Assembly: GCF_019320115.1 (NCBI RefSeq)
Contig: NC_089593.1
Span: 14,722,789 to 14,786,788 of the forward strand
Direction of reading: 5' to 3'
DNA length: 64,000 nt
Source of the DNA: Miscanthus floridulus
Lineage: Eukaryota; Streptophyta; Magnoliopsida; Poales; Poaceae
In this document: piece by piece, positions 12,470 to 26,394 of the stretch
How positions within the stretch are numbered: position 1 is the first letter of the stretch
Layout of the letters: the number at the start of each line of letters is the position of its first letter
Position numbers and translations under genes: made by a program
Notes under the pieces: model-generated
The model's input: only the letters and a program-made list of their open reading frames with translations
Databases searched by the model: none
Told to the model about the DNA's origin: nothing

Positions 12470-13070
12470 TGGAACAGGAGGGGTTCCCCCTACTGGAGAT
12501 TTATTAAAATAAAAGACAACAAGTACAACGAGAAAACAAGTCAGGAAACAAAGAAGATTAAAAAAATTACACATAAGCTTCTAGCCATTGACTAATTGAG
12601 GGTTGATATTTAGGTTTTGCTCTCAGCGTAACGTGAGCAAATTCTTTCCTGAGAATGTTCCTGCACCAAGCCACTATTGGTGGAACATTCCTGAAGATCT
12701 TGTCATTCCTAACAGACCAAATTGACCAACACATTGTAACCAAGATTTCCATAAAGGAAGGCAAGTGTAGCTGTTCCCTGAAGGATGAAAGGGTGGCAAA
12801 GGGATCACTGTGGAGATGAGGTGCAAGCCCTAGAGTGTTTCAGTAGGCTGTGGCAAAAGGACACATCAAGAAGAGATGTACCTGACTTTCTTCAGTTGCT
12901 GAATTACAAAGTACATAGTTGTAGCCATCAAGAGCCATATACTTTCGCTTTAGGAGCTCTCTTTAAGGTTGCTCTTATGTGTCCAGTGATAGTTGGATCC
13001 TATTGCCACATGTCCATCTAAAATCAGGTTGAATTCGATGGCAGCTTAAAAATGTTTCGTCACATTTGTT
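12470..13070 (-). pseudogene. Minus-strand LINE 3' fragment (zf-RVT C-terminus)
   Basis: Read on the minus strand, 13070-12567 encodes the C-terminal part of a plant L1-type RT: YMALDGYNYVLCNSATEE, HLFLMCPFATAYWN, then CWSIWSVRNDKIFRN and a stop at 12567. About 90 bp of 3' trailer follow, ending in TTTTAATAAATCTCC and GGGGGAACCCCT. The 5' part is missing. A stop lies in the upstream part, so it is a relic. Confidence 0.65.
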
Positions 13071-13076
13071 CGAGAG

Positions 13077-14288
13077 CTATAGTTATCTGGATTTTTGAGA
13101 TGCCAGTGTGCTAGCACCTTGGTGATGAGCGATTGACAACACGGTGTGCGTGTGACGTATCTCTCGGCAGGTTGTGGTTGTAGGTGACAGGTGGAGACAA
13201 GGTACATGCGGCGACGAGTGAAGAACGAGGATAGGATGCCGTGCCGAAGAACCGTGGGGGCGGAGAAGGGCGGATCGAGGCTTGCGTTCGAGGGACAGGC
13301 GATCGTGTGGTGTACGTCTACTGTACCTGGCTACACGGTGGGAGGACGTCGAGGGAGGTTTCCAGATTACGCCACAAAATCCGGGGTTCGCTGATTGAGC
13401 CACAAAGCCATGCATTGTACCGGGACGCTCGTGCGGCGTGCGTTGGCCGAAGATGGAAATTCTGGCGATCGCGATACGATTTCGGATGGTCGTGCGGCGA
13501 CATCGCGAGGATCACATCGCGGAGATGGAGGGATCGCGGACATCGCGGAATTTGCCATGGAGGACGTAATTAGAATTTACGCCCCTACGTTGGATTTATT
13601 TAGCGTAGGGGGTTATGTGAAAATAGGTCGTGCCACCCTTTGGAGATATAAATATGTGGCACCTAGGGTTGAGAAGAAGGACGTTTTGGACTCCCGGCGA
13701 GTACTATTCATGCGTGAACAGTACTCGTGCCCCGGGTTCCACGGTTCAGTTTTCCTCTCTCCGGTCTAGCCTAGGGTTTGAATTCTAGTGAGAGGTTTTT
13801 GTTGATCTCTCCGATTAAGAGAGGGAGGATGTTCGGGCGGAGGCTAGATGCACTTTTGTAAGTTCAATTACTTAATTTAATCTTTTATCTATAATGATTG
13901 ATCTTGTGCATCTCGATTTGTTCTTTACAATTCTCGTTAGCATCTGACATAGTCTGCTTGTTTTATTTTTATCTCAAGATCCGTAAGTCAGATTGACGTG
14001 ATTCCAGTTAGGTTAGTTTCGTAATTTCATCTAGTTTAATCTGACAAATTTTTAGGTCGATCGGAGTTATGGATTTTCGTCCACATCAGGTTTATTAGGT
14101 ACATAGAGTTCTGTCCATTTTTAAAAAACGTGATTTAGTCAGGTTTTGTGTTTAGGGGAAGGGTTATAAATTTTTGGCTTCCGCGACCATTCACCCCCCC
14201 TCTGGTCGCCCGTTTCGATCCTTCAATTTTTAAGTTTAATGGCCACAAGTATAATTCTCACTATAGTCCAACAACTATAGTTATCTGG
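13077..14288. mobile_element. 1184-bp insertion flanked by a 14-bp direct repeat, class unknown
   Basis: CTATAGTTATCTGG occurs at 13077-13090 and again at 14275-14288; the DNA between (13091-14274) is therefore probably an insertion with a TSD. The length of the duplication fits a retroposon. Inside are a TATA-like GATATAAATATG near 13643, a GC-rich left third with overlapping frames of no known domain, and CATTCACCCCCCTCTGGTCG near 14190, which resembles wording near grass LTR ends. No poly-A tail or coding domain was recognised. Confidence 0.5.
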
Positions 14289-14652
14289 TGTTTAGTTGTT
14301 TTTTCTTGCCTTTTCTATAGTCGTTTTTTCCAGTACCGTGTTTCTTTGGTTGCTTTCAGTGATCTCCCTGGTTCTGCAGTTATTCTTTTTTCTGCTAGTT
14401 GTCTGGTTAGACATAGTGGCAGGTTTTCGCAAGCAGAACCGGAGGGACGAGTCCTATAATTTTTGAAACTTTTTGTTTTTTCCTGATCTAATATATACAC
14501 CGACAAATCTCTTGTCACTCTTTCTAAAAAAAAATACCATTTTTCCCTTTCCATGAGATATCTATTTAATTATATGTGAAACATATAGATGAGTCCTTCC
14601 ATATCACAATATCTTTTATGGATTTTTTAAATGAAGAATTACTTATACGCTA

Positions 14653-14881
14653 CTCCGTCCGCCCTGTAATATAGTGCATTCTAAAAAGTTTAAGACAACT
14701 TAAAGGAACACTTAAATGACACATGTACCTATTGATTGTTCCAATGAAGGAGTTTCTCCTCAAATCATGGTTTCATTTTAACAAACTTTGCCAAAACTAG
14801 GCATAGTCGTTATATAAAATGCAATATATTTTAGTATAAATTTTAGAAGTCACAATACACTATATTTCACGATGGAGGGAG
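14653..14881. mobile_element. Stowaway MITE upstream of kinase copy 2
   Basis: Ends CTCCGTCCGCCCTGTAATAT and, reversed, CTCCCTCCATCGTGAAATAT are inverted repeats, flanked by TA on both sides. It ends about 100 bp before the kinase ATG at 14983, so it lies in the likely promoter or 5' UTR. Confidence 0.8.
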
Positions 14882-14982
14882 TAGTGAACTAGTGATAACA
14901 GAAAATCTACTTCATTTACGTTTATATATCAATAGATTCTTACTACTTATTCCCTTCTTTAATTTCAATATCCTACAGTGCA

Positions 14983-17532
<2,550 letters not shown>

Positions 17533-17863
17533 TGCTCACATGGTCATGGTCCTTGTGGCTGTTTTTCTGTTTTTAGGATAGCATCTTAGACTAGAGGACA
17601 GCATCTTAGAGGACAGCATATCTTAGACTAGAGGACAGCATCTTAGCTAGGACAGCATATTAGCATCTTAGACTAGCATCTTGCATATGCTTGGCTGGTT
17701 AGCAGCCTATAAATATGTAACCCCAACCCCTTGGGTTGGCATGGCATTTGTGTGAGCTTGTGTGAGAAATAGACAAGAAAATTGCCCCAACTCCTAGTGT
17801 CATCCTCTCTCGATGAGAGTAAGAATTCTCCTACTACCAAGAGTGAGAATTCAGCGACTAACA

Positions 17864-17880
17864 AGTGGTATCAGAGCCGT
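17864..17880 (+). promoter_or_regulatory. Primer-binding site (initiator Met tRNA type)
   Basis: TGGTATCAGAGCC follows the 5' LTR by two bases, the standard copia minus-strand primer site. Confidence 0.9.
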
Positions 17881-18041
17881 ATTATCCTGTAGCCTGAGCA
17901 TCTCTTACTCATCTTCTCTCCCAGCCCCACAACAGCCCCAGCTGTTGGCAGCAGCAGCTCCTCCGGCCGCTCCTGTTCACTCCTCTCCCAGCTCGTCTGA
18001 AGCAGCCCTCTCCCCACGCAGCAGCCCCCCGGTAGCGCGTC

Positions 18042-19510
18042 ATGTCCGCAGGGCAGTCTCAGCGCTCGGTCGCCTCGAGCACGCGGCGTCGGCAGGAGGC
18101 CGAACTTGCCGCGGCAGAGGAACGCGAGCGAGCGGCGGCAGAGACCGCTGCGGCGGCGGCAAGGGCGTCGAGGCTAGCAGCGGCGGAGCTGGCAGCAGCC
18201 AGAGCGGAGGCGGAAGCAGCGGCGGCGGCGAATGCAGCGCGTGCGGCGGCGGCGGAGGTCGAGGTTCTGCGCGGCAGCATCGGCAGCTCCATTTCCGCTG
18301 ACGACACCGCCGACGCGGACCTCGAGCTGCTAGAGAGGGAGGCAGCGCGAGCGCGGGCGGCGCAGTGGACAGCCGCGCACGTCCACGAGCGTGGCGGCAG
18401 CCCAGACAGGCGCGGACGCGCTGGCGGCGCTCCTGGAGGAGGCGCGCACGGCGGTGGCGCTTCTGGGGCAGCCGCGCACGCCCACGAGCGCGGCAGCAGC
18501 CCAGACAGGCGCGGACGCGCCGGTGGCGCTCCTGGAGGAGGCGCGCACGGCGGCGGCGCTCCTGGAGGAGGCGCGCACGGCAACGGTGGCGGACGGGTCG
18601 ATGGAGAGCGCGGCCTTCACAGGCAGCGTGGCTCTCTCTCCCCGGATCGGTACCGACGGGTCGATGGAGAGCGCGGCCTTCACAGGCAGCGTGGCTCTCT
18701 CTCCCCGGATCGGTACCGTGGTTACCACGGGCTCCAGGCTATTGTCAGGGACGTCGATCCCGGCGGTGGGTGACCTACCCTCACCAAGACCAACTACGTC
18801 GAGTGGGCTGCGGTGATGAGGGTAAAGCTCCAGGTGCGGCACATGTGGGAGGCAGTCCGGTACGGCGACGTCGACTACGACCTAGATCGACGGGCGCTGG
18901 ATGCTCTCATCGCTGTAGTCCCGCCCGAGATGCAGTTCTCGCTTACCAGCAAGCGGACTACCAAGGAGGCTTGGGACGCCATCGCTGCGGCACGCATCGG
19001 CAGCGACCGCGCCCGCAAGTCCACACTGCAGGCACTTCGCAAGGAGTGGGAGAACCTGGCTTTCAAGCCAGGTGAGGACGTTGATGACTTTGCTCTCCGT
19101 CTCAACACTCTGTTGCAGAAGATGGTGCAGTTCGGCGACGACACCTACGGCGAGGAGAGAGCTGTCGAAAAGCTCTTCCGCTGCGTCCCCGAGAAGTACA
19201 AGCAGATGGCTCGCTCGATCGAGTCGCTGCTGGATCTCTCCACGATGTCGATCGAGGAGGCGATAGGTCGCCTCAAGGTCGTCGATAGTGATGAGCCACA
19301 GTCCCTCTCAGGGCCCATCACCACTGGCGGGAAGCTCCTTCTCACTCGGGAGCAGTGGCTTGCCAGCCAGGGTGACCGGAGGAAGGGGGAGCCTTCTTCC
19401 GCGACAGGCGGCCGCAAGCGTGGCAAGCCACGTAAGGCGCGCAGAGACGCCCAGGCCGAGGCGCGAGGACGTGCCGAGGGTGATGCCCACGGAGGCGCCC
19501 AGGGTGGCGC
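18042..19510 (+). pseudogene. copia gag, one stop and one frameshift
   Basis: Frame from ATG 18042. The first ~110 residues are Ala/Glu-rich and likely helical, followed by a Gly/Ala repeat region with a ~100-bp duplication and an exact 63-bp tandem duplication (18592-18717). A TGA at 18771-18773 breaks the frame just before LTKTNYVEW, the start of the conserved capsid-like gag region, which continues to DLSTMSIEEAIGRLK near 19280. A 1-base-class frameshift near 19500 moves the zinc knuckle CRNCGQLGHWAKDC (19544-19585) into the pol frame. The N-terminal Ala-rich extension is longer than in most copia gags. Confidence 0.75.
18592..18717 (+). repeat. Exact 63-bp tandem duplication in gag
   Basis: Two identical 63-bp units, 18592-18654 and 18655-18717, each starting GACGGGTCGATGG and ending GATCGGTACC. 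The length is 21 codons, so the frame is kept. Identity implies a very recent event. Confidence 0.95.
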
Positions 19511-22500
19511 GCCGGCAGGCACAAGCCGGCACGAGACGATGCCTGCCGCAACTGCGGCCAGCTTGGCCATTGGGCCAAGGACTGTCGACAGCCACGACGC
19601 GGCCAGGCCCACATCGCACAGGCGGAGGAGGAGGAGCCGGCTCTGTTCATGGCACATGCCAGCATCGAGCTACCTCCAGCGGCACCGGCCGCAGCGGCTC
19701 TCCTCCACCTTGACGAGCCAAAAGCACACGCCCTCCTCGGCGACAGCTCCGGCAACGACAAGACTGACGGGTGGTGCCTCGACACCGGCGCCACCCATCA
19801 CATGACCGGTCGACGGGAGTTCTTCACCGAGCTTGACTCTAGCATCCGAGGCTCCGTCAAGTTTGGGGATGCCTTCGGCGTGGAGATCAAGGGCGTCGGC
19901 TCCATCATCTTCACCGCCGTGTCTGGTGAGCACAGGCTGCTCACCGGAGTCTACTACATCCTCGCGTTGAGGAACTCCATCATCAGCTTGGGACAGCTGG
20001 ATGAGAACGGTTCGCGCGTGGTGGTTGAGGACGGAGTCATGAGGATTTGGGATCGTCGTCGTCGCCTTCTTGCCAAGGTATCCAGAAGCGCAAATCGACT
20101 CTACGTCCTTAACGTGTAGGTGGCACAACCCCTCTGTCTCGCTGCTCGTCGGGACGACGAGGCGTGGCAGTGGCACGAGCGTTTCGGGCACCTTCACTTT
20201 GAGGCCCTGAAGCGGCTCAGTGCCACGGAGATGATGCGAGGCCTGCCGTGCCTCGACCATGTGGAGCAGCTCTGCGACGTCTGCGTGTTGACGAAGCAGA
20301 GGCGACTCCCCTTTCCCCAGCAGGTGAGCTTTCGAGCCAAGGAGAGGCTCGAGCTCGTGCACGGGGACTTGTGTGGCCCGGTGACACCGGCCACACCGGG
20401 AGGACGACGCTACTTCCTGCTGCTCGTCGACGACCTCTCCCGCTACATGTGGGTGATGGTCCTCGGCAGCAAGGGAGAGGCTGCGGACGCCATCAGATGC
20501 GCGCAGGCTTCTGCGGAGGCGGAGTGCGGCCGCAAGCTGCGCGTGCTGCGCACCGACAACGGCGGCGAATTCACGGCGGCTGAATTCGCGTCGTACTGCG
20601 CTGACGAGGGCATTCAGCGCCACTACTCCGCGCCGTACAGCCCGCAGCAGAACGGCGTCGTCGAGCGGCACAACCAGACGGTTGTGGGGATGGCTCGGGC
20701 CCTCCTCAAGCAGAGGGGGATGCCGGCTGTCTTCTGGGGAGAGGCGGTGGTGACGGCCGTCTACATCCTCAACCGCTCGCCTACCAAGGCGCTCGACGGC
20801 AGGACGCCGTACGAGGCTTGGCATGGGCGCAAGCCGGCGGTCTCCCACTTGCGGGTCTTCGGCTGCCTCGCGTTCGCCAAGGAGCTTGGCCACATCAGCA
20901 AGCTCGACGACAGGAGCACTCTGGGAGTGTTCATCGGCTACGCGGAGGGCTCGAAGGCCTACCGCATCCTCGACCCGAAGACACAGCGTGTGCGCACGGC
21001 GCGCGACGTTGTGTTCGACGAAGGGCGAGGATGGGCGTGGGACAAGGCGGTGGACGATGGCTCGGCTCCGACTTACGACGACTTCACTGTCGAGTATGTC
21101 CACTTCGAGGGAGCTGGGGGAGTAGGCAGCTCTTCTTCGGCGAGCGCGTCTACCCCAGTCCCCGAGCCTCCACCGACCCCGGCGCCTGCTACTCCGACAG
21201 CTCCACGCTCTCCAGCCAGGACCTCGGCTGCGATGAGTTCTTCGCTGGCTTCACCACAGCCGGCAACGCCACGCACTCCAGCACCGACAGGCACCTCTCC
21301 GGGCACGTCTACTCCAACACCAGCTCGTGTCGAGCATAGCCCGGTTGAGCTCGCTACTCCGCTCTCTCACGACGAGGAGCGCATCGACGCGTACCACGAT
21401 GGCGAGCCGTTGCGGTACCGTACGATGGAGAACCTTCTCGGCGACCAGTTGGTGCCGGGACTGGTGCCTCATGACCTGGAGGACCTGGAGGCACAGTTGC
21501 ACCTTGCGTGTGACGATGGCGAGCCTCGGTCGTTCGCAGAGGCCGAGAGACACGTGGCATGGCGCGCCGCGATGCAGTTGGAGATGGATGCGGTTGAGAA
21601 GAACCGCACCTGGGAGCTTGCTGACCTTCCTCGTGGTCATCGCGCGATCACCCTTAAGTGGGTGTACAAGCTGAAGAGGGATGAAGCCGGTGCCATCGTC
21701 AAGCACAAGGCTCGCTTGGTGGCACGAGGTTTCGTGCAGCAGGAGGGGGTCGACTTCGACGACGCCTTTGCTCCCGTGGCACGGATGGAGTCCGTGCGAC
21801 TCCTCCTTGCGCTAGCTGCCCAGGAGGGCTGGCGTGTTCATCACATGGACGTCAAGTCGGTGTTCCTTAACGGCGACTTGAAGGAGGAGGTCTACGTGCA
21901 CTAGCCGCCGGGATTTGCGATCCCCGGCAAGGAGGGCAAGGTGCTCCGCCTGCGCAAGGCCCTCTATGGCTTGCGACAGGCACCGAGGGCGTGGAATGCC
22001 AAGCTGGATTCCACGCTAAAGGGGATGGGCTTCGAGCAAAGCCCGCACGAGGCGGCCATCTACCGATGGGGCAATGGAGGTAATGCCCTGTTGGTGGGTG
22101 TCTACGTCGACGACTTGGTGATCACCGGCACCAAGGATGCGGAGGTGGCGGCATTCAAGGAAGAGATGAAGGCCACCTTCCAGATGAGTGACCTGGGGCC
22201 TCTCTCCTTCTACCTGGGAATCGAGGTACACTAGGATGACTCTGGGATCACGCTTCGACAGACCGCCTACGCCAAGCGCGTCGTTGAGCTAGCTGGGCTC
22301 ACCGACTGCAACCCAGCTCTCACTCCGATGGAGGAGAGGCTGAAGCTGAGCCGCGACAGCACGACGGAGGAGGTGGACGCTACGCAGTACTGGCGTCTTG
22401 TGGGGAGCCTTCGCTACCTCGCCCACACACGGCCGGACTTGGCATTCTCCGTCGGCTACGTTAGTCGGTTCATGCAGCGACCGACGACGGAGCACCAGCA

Positions 22501-23074
22501 GGCTGTGAAGAGGATCATCCGCTACGTTGCGGGGACTCTCGACCACGGCCTCTACTACCCGAGGTGCCCTGGGGCGGCACACTTCGTCGGGTACAGCGAC
22601 AGCGACCACGCCGGCGACATCGACACCAGCAAGAGCACGAGCGGGATCCTCTTCTTCCTCGGCAAGTGCCTCGTTAGCTGGCAGTCGGTCAAGCAGCAGG
22701 TGGTGGCCCTGTCCAGCTGCGAGGCCGAGTACATAGCGGCCTCCACCGCTTCGACTCAGGCGCTCTGGCTCGCTCGACTGCTTGGTGATCTCCTCGGCAG
22801 AGACACTAGAGCGGTGGAGCTCAGGGTGGACAGCAAGTCCGCTCTGGCCCTGGCAAAGAACCCCGTGTTCCACGAACGCAGCAAGCACATCCGGGTGAGG
22901 TACCACTTCATCCGAAGCTGTTTGGAGGAAGGGAGCATCAAGGCGAGCTACATCAACACCAAGGACCAGCTTACAGACCTGCTCACCAAGCCCCTTGGGA
23001 GGATCAAGTTCCTTGAGCTCTGCTCCAGGACCGGGATGGTTCAACTCTCCCACAAGACGACGCACAAGACTTAG
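19511..23074 (+). pseudogene. copia pol: protease, integrase, RT, RNase H, with three TAG stops
   Basis: One continuous frame to the natural TAG at 23072. The zinc knuckle is followed by the protease WCLDTGATHHMTG (about 19770). GAG-pre-integrase has WHERFGHLHFEAL and CDVCVLTK. The integrase core has HGDLCGP, LRTDNGGEF and SPQQNGVVERHN, so its D, D and E residues are present. RT runs from ITLKWVYKLKRDEAG through LRKALYGLRQAPRAWN to VYVDDLVITG. RNase H has GYSDSDHAGD and SSCEAEYIAAS. Internal stops are TAG at 20117, 21902 and 22232; each fits a CAG glutamine codon changed by one C-to-T step (the second sits where the family has Gln before PPGF). No frameshift lies in pol. All catalytic motifs are intact apart from the stops. 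Confidence 0.85.
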
Positions 23075-23082
23075 GGGGAGAA

Positions 23083-23458
23083 TGATGGATAAGTCTCATG
23101 TGTGGCTGGTCTTTGTGGGGCTATGATGCTCACATGGTCATGGTCCTTGTGGCTGTTTTTCTGTTTTTAGGACAGCATCTTAGACTAGAGGACAGCATCT
23201 TAGAGGACAGCATATCTTAGACTAGAGGACAGCATCTTAGCTAGGACAGCATATTAGCATCTTAGACTAGCATCTTGGCATATGCTTGGCTGGCTAGCAG
23301 CCTATAAATATGTAACCCCAACCCCTTGGGTTGGCATGGCATTTGTGTGAGCTTGTGTGAGAAATAGACAAGAAAATTGCCCCAACTCCTAGTGTCATCC
23401 TCTCTCGATGAGAGTAAGAATTCTCCTACTACCAAGAGTGAGAATTCAGCGACTAACA
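23083..23458 (+). repeat. copia 3' LTR
   Basis: 376 bp, the same as the 5' LTR except for three transitions and one inserted G. TATA box at 23303-23310. Its promoter reads outward into the orphaned kinase 3' end. Confidence 0.95.
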
Positions 23459-23463
23459 CGATG

Positions 23464-23522
23464 AAGAGGAGAATAAAGTCGTTGATAAGGTGAGTGTGAC
23501 GGCCATTTTGGGCACGCAGTAA
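23464..23522 (+). pseudogene. Orphaned C-terminal codons and stop of kinase-MSP copy 2
   Basis: Directly after the right-hand TSD the kinase frame resumes with EEENKVVDKVSVTAILGTQ and a TAA at 23520-23522. It parallels the acidic tail of copy 1 ([15 protein letters not shown]). It is now separated from its gene by 6 kb, so it would be used only if the element were spliced out or excised by LTR recombination. Confidence 0.85.
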
Positions 23523-24307
23523 TTACTGGAAGAACCCCCAAAATTTGCGTGCAAAGGCATCTTGCGAGCACATTTATTATCAGATTGGAGATTTGCTCAT
23601 TGTTTCCTCTACTTCGCGTCGCAAGGGCGTGCTTGCAGGTTTAGCTTGTGCTTCTTGTTTCATGTCCAAGTATGTTTGTTTGTTTTCTGTTCATCCCCGA
23701 ACATTTATCACCATAAATAAAATGGATATTGTAAGGCAACAGCTAGACGAAGTATTATTAAGGAGAACACTTTCGACATTTTATATATCCGGCCCATTAA
23801 TCATATCTTAAGTCCATTGGAAGGAGGGGTGTTTATACTTTATCTGACCACATCAGAGCTTGTTTTGACTGTGCTTGTATCCACCTTAATCCACGTGTTA
23901 GTAATTTTTACATCAAAATTCATTTTGACACACGTGGATTAGGGTGGCTAGAAGTGCAGCCAGGTAAAGCCTCAATTGATTCCTCAACTTGCTTGATTCT
24001 TGCAATGTTTAAGGAGTATATATATGTTTTCTAGCCATTTTTTTTGCGTCCAGTGAATGTGATGACCTGTTCTGGTTTTTTCAGGAACTAGTAGTATGCC
24101 TGTGCTAATGCTACGATGACTTTTCAGTTGTGCTAAAGCATCAGGGGCGATACAACACAAACAAGCATAAAAGAAACTAAAGAAGATAACAAGTGCAAAC
24201 TATGGAGTCTAACTCAGATAAAGCATGAGGCAATCATTTAGCGACAAAAATAGATAACCTGAAATAATGAAAGTGTATGACAATGACACAAAGATAAAAG
24301 GAATATA
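23523..24307. other. 3' flank of kinase copy 2, no gene seen
   Basis: Probable former 3' UTR and downstream DNA. A short palindromic pair TAATCCACGTG / CACGTGGATTAGGGTGG lies near 23890-23945. No domain-bearing frame was found. Confidence 0.4.
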
Positions 24308-24606
24308 AAGGCCATAGATTGATCCACGTCATCAAACAAGGACATCTGTACACACTTCCTTTGAATACGAAACAATGCAAATATTACTCCCCTAGAGATC
24401 ATTTGAATAGAAGGATGTGACATTGCATCGAGTATGTATTTTCATACTATCCTAAATAAAGGCCAGATTGATCCACGTCATCAAACAAGGACATATGTAC
24501 ACACTTCCTTTGAATACGAAACAATGCAAATATCACTCCCCTAGAGATCATTTAAACAGAAGGATGTGACATTACATCGAGCATGTATTTTCATACTATC
24601 CTAAAT
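24308..24606. repeat. 150-bp tandem duplication
   Basis: The segment from AAGGCC(AT)AGATTGATCCACG to CATACTATCCTAAAT occurs twice in tandem (about 24308-24457 and 24458-24606) with only a few differences. Confidence 0.9.
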
Positions 24607-25019
24607 TTCCCACCATGTGTCGACAGAACGGAACTTCGTCAACAAAACACCAAAATTCACCATCCATTTGTCATTTTGTTCCTTTCAAAGTTGTCTTTTG
24701 GTATCCATTCAACATGTTAACAGCAGCTAGCATCTAGCACTCTAAACTTCCATAATATGGTTATTTCCTGAAAAGATGAAATTACAATTTCTGAAACTTC
24801 AGAGCACAGGCCTTTTGAGACATTATTAACAATTTTCTGATATTTTGTCACAATAACAAATGTACTTTCTATCAGATACAATCTAACAATGCAACATAGA
24901 GGTACGGAAACAAAGTTATTTATTGATCAATCAGGTATTGTTATGGCTAAGCACTAACCCGGAAAAGAATAGCAGAAACAGATAGATCATTCTTTGCGAA
25001 TCTAAGGGAAGTGCATGTT

Positions 25020-25900
25020 ACTGTGCCCTGTTTCCTTGCATTTGACATCAGGCTCATTACCTAGCAAATCCCATAATTTCACTCGCACTAAAGCACCCTA
25101 AAAGAAGAAAATTGTATATTCAAAAGCATGAAGCCAATGCTCAAATTAGAAATATCATCTAGATATCAAAATCGTAATGTTTAATGTATCTTAGTCTAAC
25201 TGCGTAACTTGTCTATTTTGTCATTACTGATCAATAATTATGTACACTGTAGAAACGATCGACCGTCGGTAGAGTGCTAGAGAAAGCAGTTTCATTTCTG
25301 AGGATCGTTATCTAGCACAGCAAACTATAAGGTCATTAGGATCGAGTATTGTTGGAAGCATGTATCCCAAAATGATAGCTAACAAAAGCTAAGAAGAAAT
25401 TTTGTAAGTAAAATGCATCTAGCATCGTATGTTGGTTCCTCTCCCTTTTAGTAGCTCAACTTCAGATATTTGAAAGCTGGTAAACATAAAAACAGTGCAA
25501 GTTTATATTTTCCAGAACAAGAAAATACCTTGATGTACTGGTGGCTGTAACATTTTCATGATCTGTGAAATGCATGGGAATAGTTTTGTCAAACTTATTA
25601 GAATCTAGATTACTGATAAAAGGATAGCAAACAGGCCGAGTGCTGAATGGAGTGATAAAAGGCACAAATCCGATGCCTATGCTTCGCCCCTTGAAGTAGA
25701 GAAGGGTGGGCCGATCTTTATTCTCTGATAGTAGTGTGCCATGCTAACGCTACGGTAAAATAGAAAACAAGATAAAATTTGCAAAAAAAAAAAAAAAATC
25801 AGATTCATTAATAGTGATGTCAATGCCAGGTATTTTGTCCTTATTCTTCTCAGAACTAATCCAGTGTAGAAACAATGAAAACTAAAGAAAAAGATTTGCA
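25020..25900 (-). pseudogene. Exon-like blocks of an unidentified minus-strand gene
   Basis: Three short minus-strand blocks look coding and lie near splice-like sites: about 25870-25800 (HWISSEKNKDKIPGIDITIN), 25675-25530 (GIGFVPFITPFSTRPVCYPF, with GTATTT donor-like sequence after it) and 25105-25060 (GALVRVKLWDLLGNEPDVKC, preceded by TTCTTTTAG). No family was recognised. The blocks do not join into a continuous product with certainty and no start was found. Could be a relic of a host gene or chance. Confidence 0.2.
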
Positions 25901-26394
25901 TGAAAGATCAAACAGTTTCCTTCAAATCATCTAGAAAATCATCGAAACTTAGATTTGCTACTGCAGACAGAAGTCACGCTCAACCTTGAGGCATAGCCAT
26001 TAGTATCTGCCCAGTTCTAAACTTCAGTTATATAATTCAATCTTGAAAACTATAAATCTTGTTGAATTTAACCGGTACTTTATTGATAAGAATAATATAG
26101 CTATAAACACTCATAACAAGTCCATCCTTGGGTATAGCCCTATTGGCTTCACTTTATCTCATAAACAATACACATTTTCATTGCGTCACTGTCACATACT
26201 ATATCAGAGTCACTGGTATAGGAAAAGAAAGAACAAAGAAAATAGCCCAAAGCTATACCTTTACACCATATTTTGCCTTCAATTCCAAGTTTCCACCGGT
26301 ATGATCATATTGATGATGGGTGTTCAGTATATAAGTCAAGTTCTAGTTTCTCTTTTCCAATGCATTTATAATAGGCATAGCTGTGAGGTCGAGA

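Noticed and set aside
18771..18773. copia gag TGA as a CpG deamination of CGA
   Set aside because: The family usually has Trp here, so TGG to TGA is equally possible; it was not counted as support for the CAG bias.
18059..18842. Pro/Ala-rich minus-strand frames over gag
   Set aside because: Low-complexity shadows of the GCG-rich gag repeats.
19670..21103. 477-codon open frame on the minus strand
   Set aside because: It is the antisense shadow of copia pol, created by GC-rich codon use; it has no domain while the plus strand has full protease and integrase motifs.
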